From: Paenibacillus sp. H1-7
Lineage (GTDB): Bacteria > Bacillota > Bacilli > Paenibacillales > NBRC-103111
Direction: 5' to 3'
NCBI RefSeq assembly: GCF_022354825.1
Contig: NZ_CP031168.1
Location: forward strand, 5,395,501 to 5,459,500
Length of the DNA: 64,000 nucleotides
The notes under the pieces were generated by a model that was not told the origin of the DNA, did not search any database, and worked only from the letters and a program-made list of their open reading frames with translations. Of this stretch, positions 16,835-25,102 are shown piece by piece; the first letter of the stretch is position 1; each line of letters begins with the position of its first letter. The translations under genes and the position numbers were made by a program.

Positions 16835-17335
16835 TCATGAAGTAAATCGGTCCACCTTGGATTTCATCGCGGCGATGATCGTCTTTTTATAGCGGATGGC
16901 CAGCAGAAGAACTTCATACTTCTGGCTCGCAGAAAGCTTCTTGAAGCGCGGCTCTTCCCTTAGAAAAGCGCTGGCGACCGCCCACGCGACCGGCGACAAG
17001 CGTCTGCGCTTCATCCCTGGAACCGAGATAGAGCGTTCACGTTTCCGCTCCCTCCATTCCTGCAACCGATGCAGCCAAGACCTTATTTCCGCCTCAGGCT
17101 TGCTCTCGTCAATAAGACAGGGAGCGGCACGCTTTTTGGTATGCTCACGAAGAAACTGGAAACGGTCATGACCGAGTACAATGGTGTAGGAGCCTTCTTT
17201 GCGGTTTTTGCGAACAACCAACAGGTGCATGCAGTCCCACACCAGCCCGCGAAGCTTACGGAGATGTGACGTCATCCGGGCGGTAACGTCCGGCTTAAGC
17301 TTGTCTAGAGGTATATACTGGACGGTAAATCGCAT
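16835..17335 (-). CDS. ParB/sulfiredoxin-like N-terminal domain protein, function unknown
   Basis: 166 aa from ATG 17335, 6 nt after GGAGGAGG; an ATG two codons earlier abuts that site. Residues 2-75 resemble the ParB-like nuclease fold: VQYIPLDKLKPD, an internal LLVVRKN strand, then IVLGHDRFQFLREHTKKRAAPCLI in the place of the GxxR box. The remainder is basic and helical with no recognised domain. It stands alone, far from any replication or partition gene, with its own terminator. Related stand-alone proteins occur in Paenibacillaceae but their role is unknown. Confidence 0.65.
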   Translation of the reverse strand: MRFTVQYIPLDKLKPDVTARMTSHLRKLRGLVWDCMHLLVVRKNRKEGSYTIVLGHDRFQFLREHTKKRAAPCLIDESKPEAEIRSWLHRLQEWRERKRERSISVPGMKRRRLSPVAWAVASAFLREEPRFKKLSASQKYEVLLLAIRYKKTIIAAMKSKVDRFTS

Positions 17336-17417
17336 ATACATCCTCCTCCTTGCAGGAAGTATATGCTCCTTCCGAATTGTCCTAGTCGCGGCATAGCGCA
17401 GGACTTTGTCGAAAAAG

Positions 17418-17445
17418 AAAAAGACCTGCTATTGAGGTCTTTTTC
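17418..17445. terminator. Bidirectional terminator after asd
   Basis: AAAAAGACCT and AGGTCTTTTT pair around a 7-8 nt loop, giving T-runs on both strands. It lies downstream of the asd stop codon. Confidence 0.75.
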
Positions 17446-17516
17446 TATAAGCAAACAGCCCGGTAAAACGGAGGCTACCACAATGCTATTATAGTTGAAG
17501 CTGCAGTCCAACTTGC

Positions 17517-18602
17517 TTACTTGGCTTGGATATATCCTTCCGCTTTAAGCAGCTCAGCGATCAATACGGCTCCGCCGGCAGCTCCGCGCAAGGTGTTATG
17601 GGACAGTCCTACAAATTTAAAATCGTAAATGGAATCCTCGCGCAATCTGCCGACCGAAACTCCCATTCCGCGCTCAATATCGCGGTCCAATTTCGTCTGA
17701 GGTCTGTTTTCCTCTTCGAAGTATGTGATGAACTGCTTAGGCGCGCTTGGCAATCCAAGCTCCTGAGGACGCCCTTTAAATTGCTGCCAGCGGCTCAAAA
17801 TTTCCTCTTTGGATGGTTTATTCTCGAACGATGCGAATACCGTTGCCAAATGTCCATCCGTTACCGGAACGCGGATACACTGCGTTGTAATTAATGGCGA
17901 AGCTGCTTTCACAATTTCATCGTTCACGATGCTGCCCCAGATGCGCAGCGGCTCCTGCTCGCTCTTTTCTTCCTCGCCGCCGATATAAGGAATCACGTTG
18001 TCCAGCATTTCCGGCCAATCGGTGAAGTTTTTGCCGGCTCCGGAAATCGCCTGATACGTCGATGCAACGACTTGGGTCGGTTTGAAATCCAGCAAGGCGT
18101 GAAGAGCAGGCACATAGCTTTGGATGGAGCAGTTCGGCTTCACGGCGATAAATCCGGTCGAGGTTCCGAGACGCTTTCTTTGTGCCGCGATCACTTCGAT
18201 ATGACCCGGGTTAATCTCCGGAATGACCATCGGGATGTCCGGCGTCCAGCGGTGAGCCGAGTTGTTTGAAATAACAGGCGTTCCCGTTTTGGCATAGGCT
18301 TCCTCTAACGCTTTAATTTCGTCCTTCTGCATATCGACTGCGCAGAAGATAAAGTCGACATTCGCTGCAACCTCTTCCACCTTCGAAGCATCCTGAACGA
18401 CGATGTGCTTCACGTCTTCAGGAATCGGATCGGACAGCTTCCATCTGTTTTGTACGGACTCTTCATAAGTCTTGCCTGCCGAGCTGGCACTCGCTGCAAT
18501 GGCTGTTACTTGAAACCATGGATGCTGCTCCAACAGCTGAACGAATCTTTGGCCGACCATACCGGTTCCGCCCACAATACCGACTTTCAATTTTTGCGAC
18601 AT
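17517..18602 (-). CDS. asd: Aspartate-semialdehyde dehydrogenase
   Basis: 361 aa. Reduces aspartyl phosphate to aspartate semialdehyde with NADPH, the branch point to lysine/diaminopimelate, threonine and methionine. The NADP loop GGTGMVGQRF is at 11-20, ISNNSAHR at 111-118 and the catalytic cysteine in KPNCSIQ at 158. The length and this cysteine context identify the archaeal/fungal-type enzyme rather than the shorter bacterial type. It is monocistronic, starts at ATG 18602 and is preceded by a long T-box leader (18713-19000), so transcription responds to tRNA charging, apparently of lysyl-tRNA. Confidence 0.96.
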   Translation of the reverse strand: MSQKLKVGIVGGTGMVGQRFVQLLEQHPWFQVTAIAASASSAGKTYEESVQNRWKLSDPIPEDVKHIVVQDASKVEEVAANVDFIFCAVDMQKDEIKALEEAYAKTGTPVISNNSAHRWTPDIPMVIPEINPGHIEVIAAQRKRLGTSTGFIAVKPNCSIQSYVPALHALLDFKPTQVVASTYQAISGAGKNFTDWPEMLDNVIPYIGGEEEKSEQEPLRIWGSIVNDEIVKAASPLITTQCIRVPVTDGHLATVFASFENKPSKEEILSRWQQFKGRPQELGLPSAPKQFITYFEEENRPQTKLDRDIERGMGVSVGRLREDSIYDFKFVGLSHNTLRGAAGGAVLIAELLKAEGYIQAK

Positions 18603-18712
18603 ACCTATTCATATCCTTTCATGATGACATTATGAGTGATCTTGCATAATAATTTTGTGATTTTGCCTACCCTATATTACATGTTGGATGTGCTTTGGTT
18701 TGTTATATGAAA

Positions 18713-19000
18713 CTAAAAAAATCCCACCCCCAAGACCATAGTCTTGAGGACGAGATTTGTATGCTCGTGGTACCACCCCAGATTCGCAAATACGTCGCCG
18801 TATGTGCCTCTTCAAGTACGTCATCACATAGTCATGATTATACTCTAGCTCTGTAACAGGAGCTCCTGTCGCATCATCCCCCGTATAAGGTTCCGGTGCG
18901 CTGCTCAGAGTCTTTCTTCAATAAATAATCCTTTGCTCCTTTTCAGCTGCCGGAGCTCTCTGCGAAAGAATGTATTTATTTACTCGTCTCTTCATAGCAT
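18713..19000 (-). promoter_or_regulatory. T-box leader of asd, specifier read as lysine (AAA)
   Basis: Minus strand. The T-box proper, GGGGTGGTACCACG, lies at 18766-18780. The following CCTCAAGAC/GTCTTGGGG stem and TTTTTTT (18713-18763) form the terminator. Stem I starts with AGAG..AGTA near 18990; its specifier loop has GAA, one base, AAA, one base, then ACTCTGAGCA (18900-18925), the same spacing as the GAA-A-GGC-A-UUCUUGAGCA arrangement of the glyQS T-box. By that alignment the specifier codon is AAA, lysine, which suits a gene of the lysine pathway. Confidence 0.85.
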
Positions 19001-19014
19001 TTGCATGTGTTGCG

Positions 19015-19020
19015 ATTATA
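19015..19020 (-). promoter_or_regulatory. Probable -10 element of the asd transcript
   Basis: TATAAT on the minus strand, about 20 nt before T-box stem I. A convincing -35 hexamer is not seen (TTTACC lies 20 nt upstream of it). Confidence 0.4.
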
Positions 19021-19061
19021 ATATCAGATAACGGCAGTTTGGTAAACTGTTTTTTTGAAAA

Positions 19062-20015
19062 TTAGGCGCTGTTACTACATCCGCCAACCGGCGTACGGCC
19101 GCTCTTCTTTCCTGCTGAAAGTACAATGAAGAAGACGCCGGCCAAAATAATGACGATGGCGCCAGCCATCCGAAGTGTCAGCGGCTCATCAAGCACGGCC
19201 CAGCCAAGCACGACTGCGACGACCGGGCTGACGTAAGCGACGGTGTTCGGCAGCGAAGCCGCAGTACTCGCCCGCTGCAGCCATGAGTACAGAAGAAATC
19301 CGGTCATGGTCACGAAGAGAAGATAGATCATAGCAAGCAGCGTCGTTCCCGTTAACGAGGAGATGCGGAGCTGAGCCCATTCTCCTCTGGAGAGGCTTAC
19401 CATCATAATGAGGATGCCGCCTATAAGCATTTGAATAGCGGTGCTGAACATCACTCCAGGCTGTGCGGTTCGACGCATGGCAATGGTGCCGCTCGCGTTC
19501 AGGAAGGAAGCGGCCAATATCGCTCCGACTCCAATAAGGCTCAACCCGTCTTGCCCGGTGGGAGCAATTAGAACAGCTAGGCCGACAAACCCCAGCATCA
19601 ATCCAAGTGTGGCCCAAGCATTCGGACGGCTGCGGAAGATGGCCCAATCCAGCAGTGCCGCCCACAGCGGCATCGTCGATGCCAGCAAACCGGCCAACGC
19701 CGAGGATAAATATGGCTGAGCCGTGATAACCATGCCTTGACCGCCGGCGATAAGCAGCACTCCGACCAGAGACGCGTTCCCCCACTGCTTCCCCGTCGGA
19801 CGAGACGCAGCGGGCATGCGCCACAAGCACCATAGCAGCAAGGCCGCTCCGCACAGAATAAAGCGAAAGCCGGTCAAATACGGCGGAATTTCCGTTATGA
19901 TAACCTTCAGCGCGAGGAAGACCGAACCCCACAGCAGCCATAACGAGACGAGCGCTGCTGTAAAGTGCAGCCCGTTAGGGGAGCCGCCTTGCTCTGCAAG
20001 GGATTTGTTGGTCAC
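19062..20015 (-). CDS. EamA/DMT-family drug/metabolite exporter
   Basis: About 317 aa from GTG 20015, which follows AAAGGA and avoids overlap with the preceding gene. The open frame extends to 20120 with ATG starts at 20102-20099, which would overlap the metallo-hydrolase gene. Ten hydrophobic helices in two EamA repeats; GSVFLALKVIITEIPP near the N-terminus and VAYVSPVVAVVLGWAVLDEPL near the C-terminus are the family signatures (YedA-like). Probable exporter of amino acids or metabolites; substrate unknown. It lies directly downstream of the MBL-fold gene. Confidence 0.88.
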   Translation of the reverse strand: MTNKSLAEQGGSPNGLHFTAALVSLWLLWGSVFLALKVIITEIPPYLTGFRFILCGAALLLWCLWRMPAASRPTGKQWGNASLVGVLLIAGGQGMVITAQPYLSSALAGLLASTMPLWAALLDWAIFRSRPNAWATLGLMLGFVGLAVLIAPTGQDGLSLIGVGAILAASFLNASGTIAMRRTAQPGVMFSTAIQMLIGGILIMMVSLSRGEWAQLRISSLTGTTLLAMIYLLFVTMTGFLLYSWLQRASTAASLPNTVAYVSPVVAVVLGWAVLDEPLTLRMAGAIVIILAGVFFIVLSAGKKSGRTPVGGCSNSA

Positions 20016-20079
20016 GCGAGGTTCAGTCCTTTCCGCGGCAGCATCGATGCTGATGAAATACGCAAGGTCATTCGAGCTG

Positions 20080-20835
20080 TTATAAGACCATCGATTCGCC
20101 ATCATCCGGTACTGTGACATGTCCCGTTAGGTCCTTCTCTTCAATAAAGCTCTTCAGCTCTTGTCTGGACAGGAAGCAATGATTGACGGACTCCATATGG
20201 GAGACGATGATTACCGACTGCGGAGCCGCCTCATGCGTCCGGTAAATGTCGTCCTTGCCCATCGTAATCGGGTCTCCATGCAGGAACTGTGCCGAGCCGC
20301 CATTGACGATAATGACATCAGGGCGATGAATTCGGATCGCGTCCTCCACCTCGCTGCACCATATCGTATCGCCGGCAATGTATAGCGTCTTCTCCTCCGG
20401 ATGCTCAAAGACTACGCCGGAGACGTTCCCCATCAATTTGCCGATTTCGCCTGTTCCATGCTGCCCTCTCGTCCGGCTCAATCGGACTTCGCCTATATGG
20501 CCGATCCGTTCGATTGCTTGAACGCTATGAAATCCGTGCTTCCTTATGACTTCGGCATCTTCATCCGACTGTACGATCATGTTGGCGTCTTTCGGAATCG
20601 CACGGATCGCCTCCGCATCGAAATGATCAGGGTGCAGGTGCGTAACGATGACCGCATCCGCGGTAACTATGTCCTCCACAGCAACCGGAAGCTCGGCTGT
20701 CGGGTTATTGACAGGATTCGCCGTATTCACCACAGGCGGATAGGCTCCCTTCGGCGCCAAGTAAGGATCAATCAAAAATGTCTTACCTCCATACTCCAAT
20801 ACGATCGTTGCATTTCGGATTTGTGTAATTTTCAT
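20080..20835 (-). CDS. MBL-fold metal-dependent hydrolase (UlaG-like)
   Basis: 251 aa from ATG 20835 (GGGAGGGG upstream). THLHPDHFD near residue 85 is the HxHxDH zinc motif, with further ligands in GQHGTGEIG, AGDTIWCSE and the C-terminal SHMESVNH. This layout matches UlaG-like lactonase/hydrolase proteins of the beta-lactamase superfamily. Cytoplasmic; substrate unknown. It is divergent from an Lrp-type regulator gene, with about 120 nt between the starts, and upstream of an exporter gene. The regulator may control both (inference). Confidence 0.88.
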   Translation of the reverse strand: MKITQIRNATIVLEYGGKTFLIDPYLAPKGAYPPVVNTANPVNNPTAELPVAVEDIVTADAVIVTHLHPDHFDAEAIRAIPKDANMIVQSDEDAEVIRKHGFHSVQAIERIGHIGEVRLSRTRGQHGTGEIGKLMGNVSGVVFEHPEEKTLYIAGDTIWCSEVEDAIRIHRPDVIIVNGGSAQFLHGDPITMGKDDIYRTHEAAPQSVIIVSHMESVNHCFLSRQELKSFIEEKDLTGHVTVPDDGESMVL

Positions 20836-20955
20836 AGCCAAGCCCCTCCCTTTAATATTTCTCCCTTTTAGGTTAACATTGAGGTTGGAAACCATACATA
20901 TTGTAAATCACGAATATGGCCGGAAATACTTGATTTTTGAAAGAGGTTGTTATAC

Positions 20956-21369
20956 ATGCTGGATTCTACGGACAAACGCATACTGGAAGAGCTGGCCAAG
21001 GATGGCAGGATTTCGATGAAGAAGCTGGGCGAGAAGGTACATCTGACCGGACAAGCAGCGGCGAACCGGGTATTGAGGCTAGAGGAAGAAGGCGTCATTG
21101 AAGGCTATACCGTTCGGTTAAATAACAGAAAGTCTGGTTACGCCGTTCAAGCGTTTATTACGGTGTTTACGAAGAGCTTCGATCATCAGCCGTTCCTGTC
21201 CTTTGTGGAAACGCAGCACTCTTATATCATCAATAATTATAAAATCAGCGGTGACGGCTGCTATCTCATGGAGTGCAAGTTCCCTTCCAACGAGGAGCTC
21301 GACAAATTTCTAAACGATTTAACACGCTACGTGAACTATAAAGTATCCATTGTCATTAATAAGGCCTAA
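20956..21369 (+). CDS. Lrp/AsnC-family transcriptional regulator
   Basis: 137 aa. The N-terminal winged helix (LDSTDKRILEELAKDGRISM, then KLGEKVHLTGQAAANRVLRL) is followed by a RAM-type ligand domain (residues about 65-137). The ATG after AAAGAGG was preferred to an upstream TTG. Lrp-like proteins bind amino acids and wrap DNA as octamers. It is divergent from the MBL hydrolase/EamA exporter pair, the usual position of an Lrp regulator of an amino-acid exporter, and is followed after 20 nt by a yjbR-type gene. Confidence 0.92.
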   Translation: MLDSTDKRILEELAKDGRISMKKLGEKVHLTGQAAANRVLRLEEEGVIEGYTVRLNNRKSGYAVQAFITVFTKSFDHQPFLSFVETQHSYIINNYKISGDGCYLMECKFPSNEELDKFLNDLTRYVNYKVSIVINKA

Positions 21370-21389
21370 CGGGAGACGGAGGAATAAGA

Positions 21390-21740
21390 ATGAGCATCGA
21401 ATCGTTAACACGCTATTGTTTATCTAAAAAAGGAAGCAGCCAGGACTACCCATTCGGCGATGATGTGATGGTGATTCGGGTCGCCTCCAAAATCTTTGCT
21501 TTCCTATCCGAACGAAACCGGCAGCCGAACATCAGCTTGAAATGCGACCCGTTTATAGCGGAAAACTTAAGACAGCAGTACCCTGCCGTAACTCCCGGCT
21601 ATCATTTGAATAAGAGCCACTGGAATACGGTTATCATTGACGGCTCCATTGAGGAACCGGAGCTATTCAGTATGATCGATCATTCGTACGAGCTCGTTTT
21701 TAAAGGCCTCAAAAAAGCGGAGAAAGAAGCCTTGCTTTAA
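21390..21740 (+). CDS. MmcQ/YjbR-family protein
   Basis: 116 aa with GGAGGAATAAG upstream. The pattern YCLSKKGSSQDYPFGDDVMVIRV, KIFAF, ISLKCDP and PGYHLNKSHWNTV is the complete YjbR/MmcQ (CyaY-like fold) domain. Members are small cytoplasmic proteins sometimes called DNA-binding; their role is not established. Probably co-transcribed with the Lrp gene 20 nt upstream. Confidence 0.92.
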   Translation: MSIESLTRYCLSKKGSSQDYPFGDDVMVIRVASKIFAFLSERNRQPNISLKCDPFIAENLRQQYPAVTPGYHLNKSHWNTVIIDGSIEEPELFSMIDHSYELVFKGLKKAEKEALL

Positions 21741-21791
21741 GACGGTACGGAATAACGTTTATCACATTGTTCACCATTTCTCCAGAAACCT

Positions 21792-21807
21792 TGTGATTAC
21801 TATCACA
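21792..21807. promoter_or_regulatory. Fnr/Crp-type box upstream of hcp
   Basis: TGTGATTACTATCACA is a perfect TGTGA-N6-TCACA palindrome, the Bacillus Fnr consensus. It lies 73-88 nt before the hcp start. Activation under oxygen limitation or nitrosative stress is inferred. Confidence 0.75.
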
Positions 21808-21879
21808 TAAGACTCCTCCCGCCTCTGTTAAGCTATTGTTGCAAGCGAACATAGCTATTAATCGAACGGAGGATGCCAC

Positions 21880-23172
21880 ATGTTTTGTTACCAATGTGAA
21901 CAAACGCCGAACGGCGGCTGTAAAGTCATCGGGGTATGCGGCAAGGATGAAACGATTGCAAGCCTGCAGGATACGATCATTTTTGCGCTCAAAGGAATTG
22001 CCGCTTATGCGACCCATGCGAGACAGCTTGGTTATACGGACCCGGAAGTCGATAAAATAACGCACGAAGCGCTTTATATGACCTTAACCAACTCCAACTT
22101 CAATCTCCAGGAGCATCTGGATATGGCTATGAAGGTAGGCAATGCCGCCGTGCGGATTATGGATGTTCTCGACCGTGCGCATACGACGCACTTCGGAATT
22201 CCTCAGCCGGTTACCGTGCCGCAGAATAAAATCGAGGGCAAATGCATCATTGTGACCGGACATAACCTGTATGCACTGGAAGAGCTGCTGAAGCAGACGG
22301 AAGGCAAAGGCATCCATATTTATACCCACTCCGAAATGCTCCCGGCTCACGGGTATCCTAAGCTAAAGCAATACAGCCACTTAAAAGGAAACATCGGAAA
22401 AGCCTGGTACGACCAGCGACGGTTATTCGAGCAGTTCCCGGGGGCGATTCTGGCGACGACGAACTGTGTTATGCCGATCAAGGGAACGTATGCGGACCGA
22501 TTCTTCTCTTACGAGGTAGCGGGACTGGAGAATGTTACGAAAATCGTTGGCGAGGATTTCTCCCCACTGATTGAACGAGCGCTCGAGCTGCCGGAGGCGA
22601 ATATCGACTCTGAGCAGGTTCTGACAACCGGTTATCACCACGAGACCGTCATTGGACTTGCGCCGGAAATCATTCAAGCGGTGAAAGCCGGACAAATCAA
22701 GCGTTTCTTCGTCATTGCTGGTTGTGATGCGCCGGGCAAAGGCGGCGACTACTACCGCGAGCTTGCGACTTCACTTCCGAACGATACCGTCATCCTGACC
22801 ACCTCCTGCGGGAAATTCCGCTTTAACGATGTGGATTATGGCACCGTAGCAGGCACAGCTATTCCTAGATACATCGATTTGGGCAAATGCAACAACTCCG
22901 GCTCCACGGTCAAAATTGCTCTGGCGTTAGCCGAAGCCTTCGAATGCGATGTGAACGAGCTGCCTGTAAGTATCGTTTTATCGTGGTTCGAGCAAAAGGC
23001 TGTTGCCATCCTGCTTGGCTTGTTCAGTCTCGGAATCCGGGATATCCGTATCGGTCCGAAGCCGCCGGAGTTCGTTAGCGAAGGCGTCATGAACGTGCTG
23101 GTCGAGAAATTCGGCTTGAAGCTGATCGGCAATGTGCAAGAGGACATGGAGGCTATGCTTTCCCTACACTAA
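21880..23172 (+). CDS. hcp: Hydroxylamine reductase / hybrid cluster protein, short class
   Basis: 430 aa. Four N-terminal cysteines (C3, C6, C14, C20) bind the first Fe-S cluster. TTNCVMP, AGCDAPGKG, TTSCGKFRF and the SWFEQKAVAILL block carry ligands of the hybrid 4Fe-2O-2S cluster. Typical Hcp is about 540-550 aa; the gap after residue 35 matches the class lacking the extra helical bundle. Hcp reduces NO to N2O or hydroxylamine to ammonia in the anaerobic cytoplasm. GGAGGATG precedes the ATG and an Fnr-type box lies upstream. No partner reductase gene (hcr) is adjacent. Confidence 0.95.
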   Translation: MFCYQCEQTPNGGCKVIGVCGKDETIASLQDTIIFALKGIAAYATHARQLGYTDPEVDKITHEALYMTLTNSNFNLQEHLDMAMKVGNAAVRIMDVLDRAHTTHFGIPQPVTVPQNKIEGKCIIVTGHNLYALEELLKQTEGKGIHIYTHSEMLPAHGYPKLKQYSHLKGNIGKAWYDQRRLFEQFPGAILATTNCVMPIKGTYADRFFSYEVAGLENVTKIVGEDFSPLIERALELPEANIDSEQVLTTGYHHETVIGLAPEIIQAVKAGQIKRFFVIAGCDAPGKGGDYYRELATSLPNDTVILTTSCGKFRFNDVDYGTVAGTAIPRYIDLGKCNNSGSTVKIALALAEAFECDVNELPVSIVLSWFEQKAVAILLGLFSLGIRDIRIGPKPPEFVSEGVMNVLVEKFGLKLIGNVQEDMEAMLSLH

Positions 23173-23181
23173 AATGTAGAC

Positions 23182-23228
23182 GAAATCCCCCCGCTCCCGG
23201 CAAGGAACACCGGAACGGGGGGATTTCT
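23182..23228. terminator. Bidirectional terminator between hcp and the beta-helix gene
   Basis: GAAATCCCCCCG pairs with CGGGGGGATTTC around an inner CCGG/CCGG stem, between two convergent genes. Confidence 0.8.
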
Positions 23229-23257
23229 TATCCGCCTTTCTCTTTGGATGATGGAGC

Positions 23258-25072
23258 CTATCCCTTGATACCTATAACGTACCTCACAGGATCGCTTGTG
23301 CTTATTAGCTGAAGCCTGGTCTCATTAACGATGGAGGCCACTAAGCTTCCATTGGCCGTAGCCACGTTAATAAAATCCGTACCCGGCCGAAAGCCGGACG
23401 TGGACCAGCCCCGCGCCGTTTCATGCCGTAAATTCCCCGTCGACACTGCGCCGGTAGCAATAATGACCGACTTAAAATTCCGTATGTCTTCGTTCAGATC
23501 AATCGTTCCGCTGCTCACATTTAATACCCCTGTCAGGAATTGCTCCGAAGGATTGGCAGACACCAACGTTCCGGCCCCATCATCCATAATGGAACCGCTC
23601 GATCCGGGTAAGCCGAAGTTACCGCTTATCACGGTTCCGCTGCTGCTGGGTTTGATCAGTACCAAATAGCTATAATTGCTGCTGAAGCCGCCATTGTTGA
23701 CGATATTGGAACTAAGATTCGAATCGCTGCAGCCATCCAGATGAATGCCGCTGTAGAGACCGTTCCCCTGCTGAGAAACTCCCCGTAATATATTGTTTTT
23801 CGCGGTGAGACGCGTCACAGTACTTGAATAAATACCTTCCCTTTTTACATTGAACACCGTATTGTCCGCAAGAAAAATATCCTGCCCCTTGATGATACGC
23901 AGTGCTGTATTCGCGATATCCGTTATTACATTGTTCGAGACGGTAATGTTAGCGGGCGGGTCCGTAATATCGCTCGCCGTCGCAATAACGATTCCGTGGA
24001 ATCCTGTCCCGCGCAGCACATTGTTGGATACGATCGTATTCTTGCACGAGTAGATCGGGATCCCGTGGCCTCCGACATTCGATATCGTATTGCCCGATAT
24101 GACGGAATTATAAAAGCTCTCCGGTCTAATAGCGACATCCGCGAGGTCGGCAAAGTGATTATTGACGATGCGGATGTTTTCATGAAACACTTGCTTTCCC
24201 TCGCTGTTGTATTTAGAGCCGTGCGCGCCAACGCCGCGGTGTCCGTTCGCAAAGGTGCAGCCTTCTATTAATACGTTCTGGCATGGTGTGTCGTCATAAG
24301 CCCCGAAGCTCGGGAATGATTCCTTGGATGCGAAATCGATCTGGACCATTTCAAACATTCCGGATGTTGTAATGATTTGATTTTCGAACCTGCAATGGAG
24401 CAATGTTACATTTTTACTGGAGTTAAACTCTATGATATGACCGTTATGCCCGTTAACAAATCGGACCCGTTCGATGTGAATGCCGTCAGCGTGGCCGATG
24501 GCAAACGCCATGAATCCTCTGCTTGGATCGGAAGGCAAATTCACATCTGCACACAAATCGATAGTTCCTCCGATGACGGTAATATTGCCTTCTCCGCCGT
24601 AGCCTGATGCATAATTGGCATTGCCCAGTTGTCCGTTGACGAACAGCTTCAGGTTGCTGTTCGGAATGCCCATTTTTTTAAGTATAGCGTGATCGTCCAT
24701 CAGGATGGTCGTATTTTTATATAGCTGCAAAGGACGCGTAATAATATAGGAGCCTGCCGGGATATAACAAGTGCCGAAGCCATTAACCTTAATTTCCTGC
24801 AGCACGGTCTCAAATGCCTTCGTATCATCCTGGACACCGTCTCCTGCCGCACCATAATGAGTCACGTCATAATAATGACCCGTGCCCGGATCGCTGTCTT
24901 TGCCGCCTCCATACACGGATTTAGTAACGGACGCGGACACGATGCCAGGTGTGCTTGAATAAATAGCGTTACCTCCCATGGTCATAGCGACCCCGACCGC
25001 TCCGATCTTTCCTATGGAGGAGAGCAGCTTTCTCCGGCTGATTCGAGTAGATTCTTGTTCTTTATCCAGCAT
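23258..25072 (-). CDS. Tat-exported right-handed beta-helix protein (pectate-lyase-3-like)
   Basis: 604 aa from ATG 25072 (GGAGGT 7 nt upstream). Residues 12-17 (SRRKLL) followed by a moderately hydrophobic stretch form a twin-arginine signal. The segment YYDVTHYGAAGDGVQDDTKA (about 90-110) is the start of the Pectate_lyase_3/GH28-like beta-helix found in rhamnogalacturonases and epimerases. Many repeats of the type NVTLLHC, ISNNVLRGTG, ISGNTISNVGG follow. The last 100 residues form a different beta-rich domain. Probably a secreted polysaccharide lyase, hydrolase or epimerase. It follows a binding-protein gene by 30 nt and is likely co-transcribed. Confidence 0.85.
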   Translation of the reverse strand: MLDKEQESTRISRRKLLSSIGKIGAVGVAMTMGGNAIYSSTPGIVSASVTKSVYGGGKDSDPGTGHYYDVTHYGAAGDGVQDDTKAFETVLQEIKVNGFGTCYIPAGSYIITRPLQLYKNTTILMDDHAILKKMGIPNSNLKLFVNGQLGNANYASGYGGEGNITVIGGTIDLCADVNLPSDPSRGFMAFAIGHADGIHIERVRFVNGHNGHIIEFNSSKNVTLLHCRFENQIITTSGMFEMVQIDFASKESFPSFGAYDDTPCQNVLIEGCTFANGHRGVGAHGSKYNSEGKQVFHENIRIVNNHFADLADVAIRPESFYNSVISGNTISNVGGHGIPIYSCKNTIVSNNVLRGTGFHGIVIATASDITDPPANITVSNNVITDIANTALRIIKGQDIFLADNTVFNVKREGIYSSTVTRLTAKNNILRGVSQQGNGLYSGIHLDGCSDSNLSSNIVNNGGFSSNYSYLVLIKPSSSGTVISGNFGLPGSSGSIMDDGAGTLVSANPSEQFLTGVLNVSSGTIDLNEDIRNFKSVIIATGAVSTGNLRHETARGWSTSGFRPGTDFINVATANGSLVASIVNETRLQLISTSDPVRYVIGIKG

Positions 25073-25102
25073 GAGGATTACCTCCATTGTTCCAGAGTTC
25101 TA

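Noticed and set aside
18713..19060. S-box or lysine riboswitch before asd
   Set aside because: The GGTGGTACCACG motif, stem I and terminator order identify a T-box instead.
20016..20120. Upstream ATG starts for the EamA transporter
   Set aside because: They would overlap the metallo-hydrolase gene by up to 41 nt and add a polar tail not expected in this family; GTG 20015 has a better position. Not fully excluded.
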